From NCBI GenBank assembly GCA_964030785.1, contig OZ034975.1, positions 40,423,569-40,487,568 on the forward strand: 64,000 nucleotides of DNA, in the 5' to 3' direction. The stretch comes from Siderastrea siderea. Lineage: Eukaryota; Cnidaria; Anthozoa; Scleractinia; Rhizangiidae. The notes beneath the pieces are model-generated. The model was given only the letters and a program-made list of their open reading frames with translations. It was not told where the DNA came from and did not search any database. Position numbers and translations under genes: made by a program. How positions within the stretch are numbered: the stretch's first letter is position 1; every line of letters begins with the position of its first letter. This document shows positions 33,672-45,118 of the stretch, in pieces.

Positions 33672-36148
33672 CATTGTGTTCAAAATGAACTTTAATTTTA
33701 CAAAAATTATGCTTGTAGGTAGATTTCCATTGTCGCAAAAACAGTAGAAGTGCATGGACATTAAAATTAACTGTCTTTCTATGTGTAAAATAAAACGAGA
33801 GGCGATGCATGGAGGGCTTACGTTATCGTAAAACGTTGAGCAACTTTCAGCACGTTTTTTACGTTTACTCAAGAAGCTGCCTCATACAACATCTCTTATT
33901 TTATGTACGCACGTGTAGACAGCTCAATTCACACCGGTAAGCACAGAAAATTAAGGCGACAGTAGAAATTCATCTTACTTCTTTTGATCGCGTTTCTACA
34001 ATTTAAACCATCTACTTTTGGTAGTGACCTTTTCTCAATTTACTGCCAAAGGCTCCCGATTGAAAAAAAAAGAAAAATGAATAAAAAACAGCGAAAAACA
34101 TTAAGCAACGTTTCGGTGCCATCATGGTATATCTATCAAGGTAAGAATTAAATGAAAACAAAGTTGTTTTCTCGAAAAAGAATTGAGAAAATTGTGCCCC
34201 GATTTTGCAACTACAGTACAATATCCTAACTTATCATGCTCCAAAAAGTGGACTTGCAATTCTAACAAATCTATGTTGTGGTTTAAAATTGTTTTTGGTT
34301 CAATTTATATTTCCTAGCCTGAGTCGCACCATAATATTACGGTGTTACAAGGTTAAATTTCGTCTGCGACGCAGGCATTCTTTGGAAGTTGGAAGTATGC
34401 GTTTATGTATTTTATTTCCTCGAACATTTAGCTTATTTAATTTGTTATCAGTTCCAGTCATGATCATCACGAAATACCTATTTAAATTTAGTAACCTTTA
34501 AGTTGAATATTGATGCAATTTATGCAAATATATTATTCCACGAATACAGTACGTGCTTTCCTCGTAGTATTTCGTGGAAAAGCCGGTAACTATAAGTGAC
34601 TCGGTTTCAGCATATATTTAGCATCAGCGCCAAATTCCATGGGAATTGCGTATAGCTATATTTAGCCCCATGTTATGTTCTACAAGAGACTACGTAATTT
34701 GGGTTACTATAACTGGCATATTTTGGTGTATGACTATGCCACATCAGCGCAAAATATTAATTCCATGGGAATTTTGGTTCTTTTTGCATTGGTTTCTGTC
34801 TGTGGACATAAAAAAGGAATTATTTCACTTTTAAACGTACGATTGTCATTTCTGAAAAACGATGGTCCCCCATAATAGCCATTTCAGTTTCTACACTTTA
34901 ACTTCCAAAGTTTCCATACCTTCTCTTTTCTTTTATTCGTTTTAATCGGCTTATTTCGGACGATTTTCTTGAGACTCCTTTAAAAAGAGCAAAACAGCCA
35001 TGATAACATAGGGAAATGGAAGCTAAGACTCATTCATCTATAAACTTTCTCTTCTAGTTTTAATATCCACAGTAAAAATAATTGTGGTGAGATGCGGAAT
35101 TGCATAATAATGTGAAATGTACATGACTTAAACAAAATAATTAAATTGAAAAGTGTGCCCTTTTCTAAATCGCTTTGCAATTTTAAACAAATATCGAATG
35201 TTTCCCGGACGTTGAATGAGCCTTTCGTTGAAATTCCTCGAAAATTTCATGCAAGGAGTAACTTATTGTCATTCCGCAGAAATTACATTCCTCAGTCATA
35301 ATCTGATGCCATTCCACAAAACTCATGCCGCCGTTTACCCTCACCGATCGGTCATGAACGACTTTTTAATAGTTACATCTCAGACAAGTTGGCATGGGAG
35401 ATTTTGCTATGGTTTTAAAACGCACCTCATTTTATCGAATATTATTCTCAATGTTTTTTAATCCCAGTACTCGAGCAATTCGGTGGATATTATTATCACG
35501 AAATGATGTTCGTAATAATTTGTACAGTGAAAAACCGGTTTATGCGCACGCGTTTATCCTGTTCTACTTGTTTCTCCCAGTTTCTTTGCTATACTTAACC
35601 CTGAAAAATATAGTACATATATGCGATACTACCCACTAAACATCTAAGATATATTTCGGCATAGGCTGTGAGTTGAAACTAAGAAAACGACTAAACGGGA
35701 AAAAAAATACCCCAAATCTACACAACTACCAGAATCCTTCACTCTTTTTGTTTTCCGATGGAAATTATTTAAACGTTACTTGCAAATTTAAATAAGCGAA
35801 GGTAAAACGTACTAATTCTGGAAATGAAGTAAAATGGCACCCTTGTTAAATCGCCTATCGGACACATTTTTTAATGGAGATAAAGAGCAAAATTGGACGT
35901 TCGGAAACTACTGTCGAGATGACCAGGTCTTCTTTTAATTTCCACAAGATATTTACAACGCAAATCTCTTTCGAGGTATTTTTAGGGAAGCCCTTTTCCG
36001 CCCATTTCCACAGATGGGTAAAAGAGAGAAACAGAAAGTATACAGAAATGGCATTCAATGTGATGACAAATAAGACACTATTTACCTCTTCAGAAACATA
36101 CACAGGCGGGTCTAAAGAAGGCATTAAAAATGGCGTACTTTGTTTAGC

Positions 36149-36222
36149 CTGCGCGCAGACGTTTCCTATTTCCTTTGCTTCACGCGAAAAAAGGAAATAG
36201 GAGACGTTTGCGCGCAGGCTAA
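36149..36222. repeat. Foldback repeat with GCCTGCGCGCAGACG ends
   Basis: AGCCTGCGCGCAGACG and TTTCCTATTTCCTTT are mirrored by AAAGGAAATAGGAGACG and TTTGCGCGCAGGCT around the loop GCTTCACGCG. The whole unit is about 74 bp. It has the look of a high-copy miniature element. Confidence 0.8.
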
Positions 36223-36462
36223 CTTTGTTCGGAGACTGGGCAAGAATTTGAAGACCCGGCAGTACACTCGAACTAAAAATTTCAATCATTTCTACTGAGT
36301 AACGCTTATTTCCACTTTTCGCAAAGTTGGCGAAATGGAAATAGAAGAAAAAAATTGCAGGGTTTCAGGGTATGTTATTACCACTCTACATTTTTCGAGC
36401 AACTTTTATCGAAACGCAATTTGGAAAGCAGGTTGATGTTGAGGTGTGCATAACCAAATCAA

Positions 36463-36496
36463 AATTTATCTCGACCGGGTCGAGATAAATTCTGGT
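36463..36496. repeat. Short palindrome around CGACCGGGTCG
   Basis: ATTTATCTCGACC and GGTCGAGATAAAT are exact inverse copies meeting almost without a loop. No known regulatory site was recognised. Confidence 0.65.
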
Positions 36497-36916
36497 TTAA
36501 CGCAGTTTCATCATATTCTATGGGTTCCCCCCTTTTTTTTTTTTGCTATTCTGGATATTCTAGTACCGTTTTAGGAATATCGGAATACACAGAATACCAG
36601 TATTCAAAAGAACGCAATTTTGCCTTGTCCGAGTACACCAAACACTCTAAAAGGACTCAATTCTTTCTATTTCCACATTCCGTCTATTTTGTTTATTCTG
36701 TTATCGGAAGCACAACGAACAGAAGACTGCTATTCCGTTCATTTCTGAAAACGGAATAGGTTTCAGAAGAGCACGATTTATAATACCGATCATTCCGAAA
36801 AAGTCAACAAAAGAGCACCCCCTTTTTTCCTTGAATGTCAGATCATGATGAAGTCCTTTGAAGCCTTTTTTCATTTTTAGGTGAAAACTCATGCGCACAT
36901 ATTAAATTGATTTTTC

Positions 36917-37032
36917 TCATTTGCATTACAATGTATTTGAACGTGGATGTTAGGCATTTTCGGGCAGAAACTGCAAAATTGCTTCACAACCTTGTAATGC
37001 AAATGACAAAAGTTAATTCCGAAAAGGGCTGT
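36917..37032. mobile_element. Foldback MITE (TTTGCATTACAATG family), copy 3
   Basis: It has the same left arm, internal GGGCAGAAACTGCAAAATTG and shortened right arm as the copy at 31097. It was therefore carried along in the block duplication. Confidence 0.75.
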
Positions 37033-38008
37033 TAGAACGTCCCATAATTAAGGAAAATTGTAATAATCCCACTAAACTGTATTGAGAGCGTTCAGGATTT
37101 GAAAAAGGTGGCAGAGCGGTTTCAAGTTGCGACCCATTTCCATCCAGGCCATCCATGGCCAACGACACCTATTACTAGCTTCACTGCTTAACCACTTGAG
37201 TTCTTCTGTCAAAGGCACTATCGTGTGATAGGTTGCCCGAGGAAATTTGATGTTCACAGCAAATATTACGTTCGAGGACTTATATGAAATTTGAACATCA
37301 AATTTCCGAGGGTACCTATCACACATAGGGCCTGAGACAGGACTCTATTGTTTTTTATTGTACAACGCTAAATTTTGAGCGAAAATTGCCAAAACTGTTT
37401 GGCGCCCGCTGAGGAGAGACACTATCGCGTCACGTGATCGATTTCGACCAATGTAGGCACGCCAATTAGTCATTGGTATAGTGTCTTTGAACAAACCTGG
37501 ACTATCATTTTTTAGGGTGAGACGTGACTTTTGGTTATGTGTTACCAGGAGGTGTTACTAAAAGAGCAGTCCCTTTAAAACACGTACTTCAATGTAAATC
37601 CAGCTATGCTTTATTTGTTTTACTGCTTTACAACAATTACCAAAAGCTCTCGTCGCTTACATTAAAAAACAAAGCTCCTGCTAATAAGGAAAACTATGCT
37701 TAACGTAATTGAATTTACTCATTAATATCGGTTAATCAACAATTATTCACGGAAGTGGAGGTGAATAATGGTGGTAAATATCACTACCACTATTCACTGA
37801 AACTATGGTGAATAATTGTATTAGTGTATACCAAGTCAGTGGATAGCCAGCACCAAAAAGTTCCATTATTTCCTGAGAAATGAGGAAAAAACTCGAAATC
37901 CAAAAGAATGGAGGGAAGTGAATGGAGGACACTATCCAGAGATGGAATAGCCAATCAGAGCACGCGAAAAACGCTATTCACTGACTGCCTTGATATATAC
38001 TAATCCAG

Positions 38009-38337
38009 GATACACCTAATTGCAATAACGTTGCCATTTAAAAATGAAAAAAAAAAAGGAAAAGAAAATACCAAAATAGGAATAAATTAGGTACCCTAAC
38101 TACATTCAGAGAATTGCTCTGACGAAGGGTTAAGGCTCAAAAGGTCTCTCAGCTGGCCAATTTAACTTGTTTCAACTCATTTGATATCAAACTGAAGTAT
38201 CACCGTCGTCCATAATTGCTTTGAGAATTATGAAGATCTAAGAATGTAATTTGCATGGCTAAATTAATTCCTATTTGGCTTTCTTCTTTATTCTTTTTTC
38301 CATTTTTGTGTGACAACGTTATTGCAAAAAGGTGTAT
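38009..38337. mobile_element. MITE inserted in duplication copy 2
   Basis: The left end ATACACCTAATTGCAATAACG and right end CGTTATTGCAAAAAGGTGTAT are imperfect inverted copies. At the matching place in copy 1 (about 32165-32175) the flanks run directly together (ACTAATTCAAACTCATTAGG), which is an empty site. Confidence 0.78.
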
Positions 38338-39064
38338 TTCAAACTCATTAGGCTACACCGAGTAATTTTGCTTTTGAATACAACAAAGTACGAATCTTTC
38401 AACTACACTTCAAATATAAAAAATTCATCACAACCTTAGCCAAAATTATTAATTCATTGATAAATACAGTCTAAGCTCTCCTAGCGACCACTCTCGTAAG
38501 CGACAAGCTGTAGTTACGACCAGCATTGTAAAACCCCGTTTGAATTGTCACTTAAACTCTGTATTTGAAAGCTATTCGTAGGCGACCACGACCACTTTTG
38601 TGAATTACTAGCTGGCCTTTTCCTTTGTTTTTAAGTTCTCGTAAGCGACCACTCAATCAAAATCTTACTCCTTTTAATCGCGTTTCTACAATTTAAACCA
38701 TCTACTATTGATATTGACATTTTCCCAATTTGCTACCAAAGGCTCCCGATTGAAAAAAGAAAAATGAATAAAAAACAGCGAAAAGCATTAAGCAACGTTT
38801 CGGTGCCATCATGGTGTATCTATCAAGGTAAGAACTAAATGAAAACAAAGTTGTGTTCTCGAAAAAAAATTGAGAAAATTGTCCCACAATTTTGCGAGTA
38901 CAGTACAATATCCTAATCTATCGTGCCTAGAAAAGTGGGCTTGCAATTCTAACAAATCTATGTTGTGGTTTAAAATTGTTTTTGGTTAAATTTTGTTTTC
39001 TTAGCCTAAGTCGCACCATAATATTACGGTGTTACAAAATTAAATTTCGTCTGCGACGTAGGCT

Positions 39065-39694
39065 AATTTTTCTCAGCAGTTTGATTTTTATTTTCCTTTG
39101 TCCAAGATTACGGTAGTGGACCTGACACAAAGGATAAGCTGGTTTGAAAATGTTCCTTGAAAATTTTCCAACCGAAGTCAAATTTACACCGGAACGTCTC
39201 CAAAAACCGTCAACTCGATCTAAAGCATTTATAGCCAATTATGTGTACGAGATTCCAATGAGTTTCAACGGTTTACAGGACTTAAAAAAACGACTAATCG
39301 CTTATGAATTTTAATCCAGGACGCGACTGTTCAAAGTAAGGTTAACATCTAACCCAGGATTGTCATAAGTTGTCAATTCCAGTTTACAACTCAAAAGTGT
39401 GGGTTTCTGTATATTTGTTTGTCGTACATTTTTTACTCTGAATGTTCCCAAACTGTAACACAAAATTAACAATAGGCGCCTCTTTTCAGTGAGACCTTGA
39501 TTGACAAGCTTCTAGCTTTAAATCTATTAAGTGTAGATAGAGTTGTTTTACGCTTCTTTTTTAACTTTAAATCCCGGATGAGCGTTACCCTTCCTTTTAA
39601 CATCTCGACCCTAAAAAAATACAGAAGCGAAAATCCGGGACTTTACAAACCACGTTTTCTCATTCTTCGGTAGTGCAGATCAGCGGCATCTACC
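39065..39694. other. 3' flank of the minus-strand receptor gene
   Basis: This is the likely 3' UTR and downstream region of the gene that ends at 39695. No AATAAA in minus orientation was picked out close to the stop, and no other gene was seen. Confidence 0.35.
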
Positions 39695-39829
39695 TCAGAT
39701 TATTAATTCAGCATACTGAGTGTCATCATAAGCAGGCGGTCTCCTGACTGGAGAAGCTGCCGCCCTCGGCATGCTGCCTCCCGGATTGACTTGCTCAACT
39801 TGAGTATACATAACCTCCCCTGGCTGTGA
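39695..39829 (-). CDS. SEA receptor tail, last exon with ITIM/ITSM-like motifs
   Basis: The acceptor is TTAATTACCACAG on the minus strand, phase 0. The exon encodes SQPGEVMYTQVEQV, a Pro/Ala/Arg linker (GGSMPRAAASPVRRPPAY), then DDTQYAELII and a TGA stop (39695-39697). VMYTQV fits the ITIM consensus (I/V/L/S)xYxx(I/V/L); TQYAEL fits the TxYxx(hydrophobic) layout of an ITSM. In vertebrate receptors such motifs bind SH2 phosphatases or adaptors once phosphorylated; here that is inference. The phase matches the donor at 41575. Confidence 0.72.
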   Translation of the reverse strand, partial: SQPGEVMYTQVEQVNPGGSMPRAAASPVRRPPAYDDTQYAELII

Positions 39830-40002
39830 CTGTGGTAATTAAAAGTAAAAAATGAATAAACAAATAAATAAATAAAAACTAAATAGATAAACAAAATAAA
39901 AGGAAAATGCTTCTGTTTACTGTAGATTTGCACGAAGCTACACTGTAAATTCAAAAAGATCTGTTTCAGCCCCAAAAGTGCCAAAATACCAAATTAGCCC
40001 TG

Positions 40003-40211
40003 ATGCCCATCGGACTGATACGAACCTCCGTGGAACTACTGTGGTCACCTTTGGGGCAGAACGACCCCATCAGAAACCGTAACAGCCTACAATGGCACCC
40101 AACTAGAGCCTTTGCTGCCGGACCAGTCCCTGTAGGTAGGACTATCTATTATGGCCTTAATCGTATCTATAACAAAATGCTCGATTGTGATTGGTTCTCC
40201 GCGCGCCTATT
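40003..40211. other. Intronic sequence next to a long inverted repeat
   Basis: This lies in the last intron of the minus-strand receptor. An open plus-strand frame here is not supported by splice sites or domains. It borders the inverted-repeat element at 40212. Confidence 0.3.
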
Positions 40212-40634
40212 TATAATGGTAATAGGACTGAGTGGAGTCCAACTCCGTCTGTAATCATACGAGTGATTAACAAAGTCGGACGACCGCGTAGTGGGAGTCC
40301 GATTTGTTTAATTGCGAGTATGATTACAGACTGAATTGGACAACACGAAGTCCTGTTACCAATTAAACATATCTATAACAAAATTTGAGAAAGAAAATGG
40401 AGAAAACGTACCGGAGAAGGGATAGACAACACTTTTATTTGCGAAAATATAATTTATAATTTTGTTATAGTTGTGATTAATAATGGTAACAGGACTTTGT
40501 GTCGTCCAATTCAGTCTGTAATCATACTCGCAATTAAACAAATCGGACTCCCACTACGCGGTCGTCTGATTTTGTTAATTACTCGTATGATTACAGACCG
40601 AATTGGACTCCACTCAGTCCTATTACCATTATAA
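40212..40634. mobile_element. Long inverted repeat with about 148-bp arms
   Basis: The left arm (40212 to about 40361; TATAATGGTAATAGGACTG ... GTCCTGTTACC) and right arm (about 40484-40634; GGTAACAGGACTT ... CAGTCCTATTACCATTATA) are nearly identical in inverse orientation. Each arm has its own inner inverse pair around GTCTGTAATCATAC. A third, partial piece follows at about 40708-40730. Confidence 0.82.
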
Positions 40635-40730
40635 ATCATGGCTGGTGATAGCCAATCAGATTCGAGAATTTTGTAATAGTAATGATTACTCCCTGAATTG
40701 TAGTCCACTCAGTCCAATTACCATTACTAA

Positions 40731-41575
40731 TTAGGACAGCCAAATTAGCCCCTAAAATGGTACTGTATTTTACACACTGAACGGCCCATTTCAGAGGATA
40801 AAACGGAACTTTTGAATTTACAGTGTATCCAGGTAGTCTGTAGGTACTTTCCTCAAATACAACCATTACAACCGCAGTAAACCCAGTTAGTGCCACAACC
40901 AGTGGGTCACAAAAACATTGCCGTATCAACGAGGTTTTCATATTAGAAAAGGACTGTCTCAGGTAACCTTTGGCCAAGAAAACGTGGTCGTTCCATTTGC
41001 TGACTGTTCTCAGACTATCAATTCAATGAAGGGTAAGGAGTCAAGCATTAAATTGATGAAGATTTAACCCTCTCAACTCCTTAATCAGTCATGACATCAG
41101 CAGCCAATTGGGTAATTTTTATTTCTATTTATTTTGGCAAAATAAAATGGTTGTTGTTGTTGTTACTCTCGTTTTGGTTACATGTATGCATGCGTTTGAC
41201 TACTAGAGGAAGACCACTAGTGCTTGCATGCAAAATGATTGTTAAGAAATTAGAGGAAGACCACTTGTGATTTTCGTCGATTTCTTCCCGACTGAGAAGC
41301 CACTTCAAGAACGTGTGTTTTGCGTTTCGTCACGGTCTCCAAACACTTGAAAACAATAAAGCACTGGCTGTTGTGTTTGGAGCCCCTGATAAAAGAGTTA
41401 GACTCGTTGTTGAAATATTACATCAACAAATAAAAGAGAGTTTGGCTTCGATGGATTTGAACATGACAAAAATTGTATCTTTTACTGGCAAAATGCTATT
41501 TTTGGTACCAACAATCAAATAAACAACAGCTCCACCAAGACCCTATACAAATGGCACCTTTAGCTTTATTCGCAC
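40731..41575. other. Intronic sequence of the minus-strand receptor
   Basis: No exon was recognised here. The block ACACTGAACGGCCCATTTC near 40775 resembles CACCGAAACGGCCCCACTTT near 59303, suggesting another old interspersed repeat. A GTT microsatellite lies near 41150. Confidence 0.3.
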
Positions 41576-41837
41576 CTTGCGTGATCTCTCCACTTGATCG
41601 TAAGTATTCAACGGTGGCTTCGGGGTCTTCTTGGACTTATCCACCTGTGCATATAAAGGTAAAGCTTGCTGTTCATTTGTTTCTTTCTGTTTCTTCCCCT
41701 TCTCTTGCTTGTTTTGTTTTTTTGAAGGTGGCTTCGCCGGTGGCAATCCAGACGCATTAGCATAACCTGAGGCAGATCCCGCGTCAACATAGCCACTGTT
41801 ATTTAGACCAGGAGCCGCAGATGCAGGAGCTCCACTC
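41576..41837 (-). CDS. SEA receptor cytoplasmic tail exon with YxxV motifs
   Basis: This 262-nt exon has acceptor TTTTTTTTTCAG (minus strand, phase 2) and donor AAG|GTGCGA (phase 0). It encodes SGAPASAAPGLNNSGYVDAG, SASGYANASGLPPAKPPSKK, a Lys/Gln-rich run, then ALPLYAQVDKSKK and LNTYDQVERSRK. The repeated pattern xYxQVxxSxK recurs with MYTQV in the next exon. Tyr-Val spacing suits SH2-domain docking, but strict ITIMs are not met here (Pro or Asn at position -2). It is basic, low-complexity and clearly cytoplasmic in type. Confidence 0.75.
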
Positions 41838-42487
41838 CTGAAAAAAAAAATTACAGGTAGAAAGTAATGAACACGCAAACCTCAGTACGTCAAGTCATCT
41901 GATGAACGTATGTCCCTACAAATTTAACCCCTTCATCGATGTCCACTACACACAAATCTGTGCGTGATCAACCACTTTGTACTTCTTCATACTAAAACCT
42001 ACAAAGACCCCAAAACTCCTGCCTTATTTACAGCGCTATCGATTACACATACAGGTATGATGGGCCGGTGGTTACAAACCTTGCCTTAGCCAAGAAACTC
42101 TACTCCACTCCACACTGTCTGTCCCCTCCCAGGTCTATAAATATGTTCCGGCGACAACTTAATTGAGATAACCTCGCCAGAAACTAGCGTTCCATCCAGC
42201 AGGAGGGGGGGAGGGGGGGCGGGGCTCCATGCTACAGAAACGGGGATAAATCCGGTTGTGTGGGGGAAGTTTTTGGCTTGTGTGCAACTTTACATTTACC
42301 TGCATTTATCTTTACCTTTACCCGTTCATTCAACCTTGGAAATAGCGCTACCAGGGCACCACACTGAGAGCTATCCCATTTTGTGTTTCATAATCAGCTC
42401 CGCAGAAAGAGCCTTTTTAACACGACAAGATAGAAAAGAGGTAGTGTGAATGCTAAAAGAATAAACAAAGAATAACAAAATACTTAC

Positions 42488-42521
42488 TTCCATTGACCTG
42501 CAGCTTGATCATCACCGGTTT
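42488..42521 (-). CDS. SEA receptor tail micro-exon (34 nt)
   Basis: The minus-strand acceptor is TTTTATTAAG and the donor GGAA|GTAAGTA. The exon encodes TGDDQAAGQW and fits exactly between the transmembrane exon (phase 1) and the tail exon (phase 2), giving ...AVRV-K-TGDDQAAGQW-K-SGAP. The agreement of both phases and the strong donor support it despite its size. Confidence 0.62.
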
Positions 42522-43530
42522 CTTAATAAAACAAACAAAAAAAGGCAAATCAAAATTGTAAAGAGCCACATCGTATACTCAATTCGTCTACATGCGACTG
42601 TATGTGCATCGACATCCTTTGCGCTTACTCGTATACTTGCTACTGAGTGGACAGAGCCTCCGACGGGTGTCACGGTCTTTGGGGAACTCAGATTTTTTTC
42701 AGTGTAATTTCATTACTTCGTTCCTGTGCCAATGTTAACACCAGTTGGCAATGCTGATCCAAGCAGAATACAGCGACTGCCACATATGAACGAAGTTAAT
42801 ATGACTCAGCTCCAAACGATTCGTTACGAGTACAGCTCAGTGGTTAGAACATCCGACGGATGTGCAAAAAGTAATGGGTTCGATTCCCATCGGCGACTCA
42901 CTTAAAATGACTGACCTAATTAAGGATTTCTACCCCTAATACGACTTTTTTTACTCATTTAAGATCACAGAAACTTTATTTGAGGCAATCACAACAAGAA
43001 TAATATCTATATCATAATTCAAGGGCAAACCCTCTTTGCCAACAAATACATGCAGTGATGGCGATTTTCTAGCAAACCAAGACGAACCACGGTAGCGAAT
43101 GAGGTAAGAAAAGATCGTCCAATTACATCTAGAGAATTGCAAAGAATTCTGCAGAATTGCACAGTACGAAGCCAAGGTCGAATTTGCTTTCCTCCATCCG
43201 GCTTAAAACTGAGAAAGAAGCTGACAACTTTTCCAGCGGTGACTTTTCCAGAAGTTTTTTTTTCTTTAGCATCGCGAAAAAATAGGGAAAACGTATTTCA
43301 GCTTGTATAAGGTGTAGTTCATTGCCAGTGCATTCGTTTCTGTAGTTGGCCCTTCCTTGTAAACAGCCGCCATCATTTTTCTGTTATGTATTCGGCAACC
43401 AGTTTTTCTAGACCTCAAGCGTGCAATATTATTTCATACAAAAGGAAAAACCATCATCTATTTGGTAAATAAATAACCTTTTCGGCGCGAAAATATACAG
43501 GGATCTTTGTCTTTATCCGAGAATTAAGGA
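42522..43530. other. Intronic sequence with a tRNA-like repeat
   Basis: Apart from the tRNA-like sequence at 42835-42903, no feature was recognised. Minus-strand open frames near 42951-43175 have no domain and no splice context. Confidence 0.3.
42835..42903 (+). repeat. tRNA-like sequence (SINE-like), plus strand
   Basis: AGCTCAGTGGTTAGAACA resembles a D-arm/A box. ATGGGTTCGATTCCCAT is a perfect T-arm with consensus B box. The anticodon stem closes on a 5-nt loop and no matching acceptor stem was seen, so a tRNA-derived repeat is more likely than a working tRNA. Confidence 0.45.
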
Positions 43531-44378
43531 CAATGCCTCGTAATACAGAGGTATTTTTACGAAGGTTATGACTGTGGGGAAAAAGAAGATCTTGGTTAGT
43601 GGAATCGAAAATCAGAGATAATTAAGCAACCACAATTCGAAAAACGCTTCAAAATACAAACAGTGTATGGCATTTTCTTTCAAAATTTTAGCTCAATCAT
43701 CTCTGAAAAATGCGTGGTTACACCCCATTTTCTTTCTGGATTCTGATAGCCCTTGCTAAGAACTACTTTTCACACATACAGTAGAACCCTGATAACTAGA
43801 AATCTGAAACAGTTCGAGTTAGCGGGGACTCGACTTATCGGGGTCGATTGAATATTCAATTTGTCAGGTTAATAATTGATAGTTTACTGATTTTCCAGCA
43901 CTTCAGTATACAGGACAGTGCAAAGCTTATCCCGTCAGAAACTGTAAAAACGATCATGTATTCTTTTCTTGATACAGTACTGTGAATGTAACTCAGATAC
44001 TCAAGATCATAAGATCGGGAAATGACTGTTAGTGTTAGTTTTAGTGTTCAAATCCGAGCTAATCCGATTACACGTCAAGAAGAGCTAATGGGATATTTCA
44101 ATGGGCATCCGTGATGAGTTGCAAGAACCAGAATTGGGTAAATTTTGATCAAGGGAAACGAAATGTAGTTCGAGTTAGCGGGGAATTCAAGTTATCCGAG
44201 TTCGAATTAACCGAGTAAAAATGACTGAAAAGTGGGGTCAAATCCAAGGGAAATGGGACTTAGTTCGAGTTTGCGGGGGAGTTCGAGTTATCCCAGTTCG
44301 AGGTACCGGGGTTCTACGGTAGTCATAAACCGAGCAAAAATACCTTTGTATTAGAAGGCAAATTCCTTTAGAAACCCG
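43531..44378. mobile_element. MITE (TAAGGACxxTGCC family), copy 2, interrupted
   Basis: It starts TTAAGGACAATGCCTCGTAA and follows copy 1 (33294-33671) block by block: GGTTATGACTGTGGGG, ATCTCTGAAAAATGCGTGG, GATAGCCCTTGCTAAGA, and, after the inserted element, TCATAAACCGAGCAAAAAT. The right inverted end is lost. Confidence 0.75.
43779..44319. mobile_element. pogo/Tigger-like MITE with TA target
   Basis: The left end CAGTAGAACCCTGATAACT and right end TACCGGGGTTCTACGG are inverted, flanked by TA on both sides (43777-43778, 44320-44321). GAGTTAGCGGGG and GAGTTATCCGAGTTCGA repeats fill the interior, as in the Tigger/pogo group of Tc1/mariner elements. The uninterrupted copy at 33294-33671 confirms the insertion point. 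Confidence 0.82.
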
Positions 44379-44391
44379 AGTTTCTCGGTCC

Positions 44392-45118
44392 AGGGGCCCG
44401 TTTCTTGAAAGTCCCGATAGCTTCTCGGGCCTGAAGAGCTATTTTATGAGCACACGGTTTACCTTAAAGATTTAAATTTTGTTGTTTTTAAAAGCTATCA
44501 GTGAAATTGTAAGTTCATGAAACAAGGCAAGCTGGTTTGCGGGCAAAAAGCTACACTATCATTCTATAGATTTTGATTTTAAATTATAGCTTTGGGCCCG
44601 AAAAGTTACTGAGTCTTTCGAGAAACGGGCTCCAGGGGTCCGTTTCTCGAAAGTCCCGGTAACTTTTTGGGCCTGGAGCTATATTTTAAAATCAAAATCT
44701 ATAGAACGTTGGCGTAGTTTTTAGCCCGCATTTCAGCCCGAATTGTTTTATTAACTTACAATTTTATTGCTCAGCTTTTAAAACCAACAAAATTTGAGTC
44801 TTTAATGTAAACATCGCGCACATAAAATAGCTTTCCGGGCCCGAAACGTTATCGGGACTTTCGAGAAACGGGCCCCAGGGGTCCGTTTCCCGAAAGTCCC
44901 GGTAACTTTTCGGGCCCGAAGTTATATTTTAAAATCAAAATCTGCAGAAGAGTGGCGTAACGTTTAGCCCGCAAACCAGCTCAACTTGCTTCGACAACTT
45001 CAATTTTAATGTTTAGCTTTGGAAGTCAACAAAATCTTGAATCTTTAAAGTAAACATTGCGCTCATAAAATAGCTTTCCGGGCCCGAAAAGTTACCGGGA
45101 CCTTCGAGAAACAGGTCC
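44392..45118. mobile_element. Three adjoining foldback elements, about 240 bp each
   Basis: Units at about 44392-44634, 44633-44880 and 44876-45118 each open with GGGGxCCGTTTCTxGAAAGT and close with its inverse (CTTTCGAGAAACGGGCxCC). Interior blocks such as TTCGGGCCCGAA and ATTTTAAAATCAAAATCT are shared. Adjoining units share the CCAGGGGTC junction. They may be successive insertions into one another's ends or unequal amplification. Confidence 0.8.

Larger units (their letters stand above)
30796..34378. repeat. Large diverged duplication, copy 1
   Basis: Many blocks are shared in order with 36628-39064. Examples are TGAATGTCAGACCATGATGA, CCATCCAGGCCATCCATGG, TCACGTGATCGATTTCGACC, GAAATGAGGAAAAAACTCG and CACCATAATATTACGGTG at the right end. 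Copy 1 carries about 1.6 kb (about 32335-33965) that copy 2 lacks, including a tandem duplication and a MITE. It lacks the insertion present in copy 2 at 38009-38337. No coding function was recognised; the block may be a non-autonomous transposon. Confidence 0.85.
34379..36627. other. AT-rich spacer between the two duplicated blocks
   Basis: No gene was recognised on either strand. Notable are the hairpins at 36149-36222 and 36463-36496. The longest open frames here overlap on opposite strands around the first hairpin and lack domains. Confidence 0.4.
36628..39064. repeat. Large diverged duplication, copy 2
   Basis: This is the second copy of the block at 30796-34378, in the same orientation. 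Blocks correspond one to one up to about 37985 and again from 38340 to 38465 and 38660 to 39064. It contains a private MITE insertion (38009-38337) and, at about 38466-38660, a fragment with repeated CGTAAGCGACCAC that replaces the 1.6 kb found in copy 1. Confidence 0.85.

Noticed and set aside
42835..42903. Functional tRNA gene
   Set aside because: The T-arm is perfect but the acceptor stem and 7-nt anticodon loop are missing; better explained as a tRNA-derived SINE.
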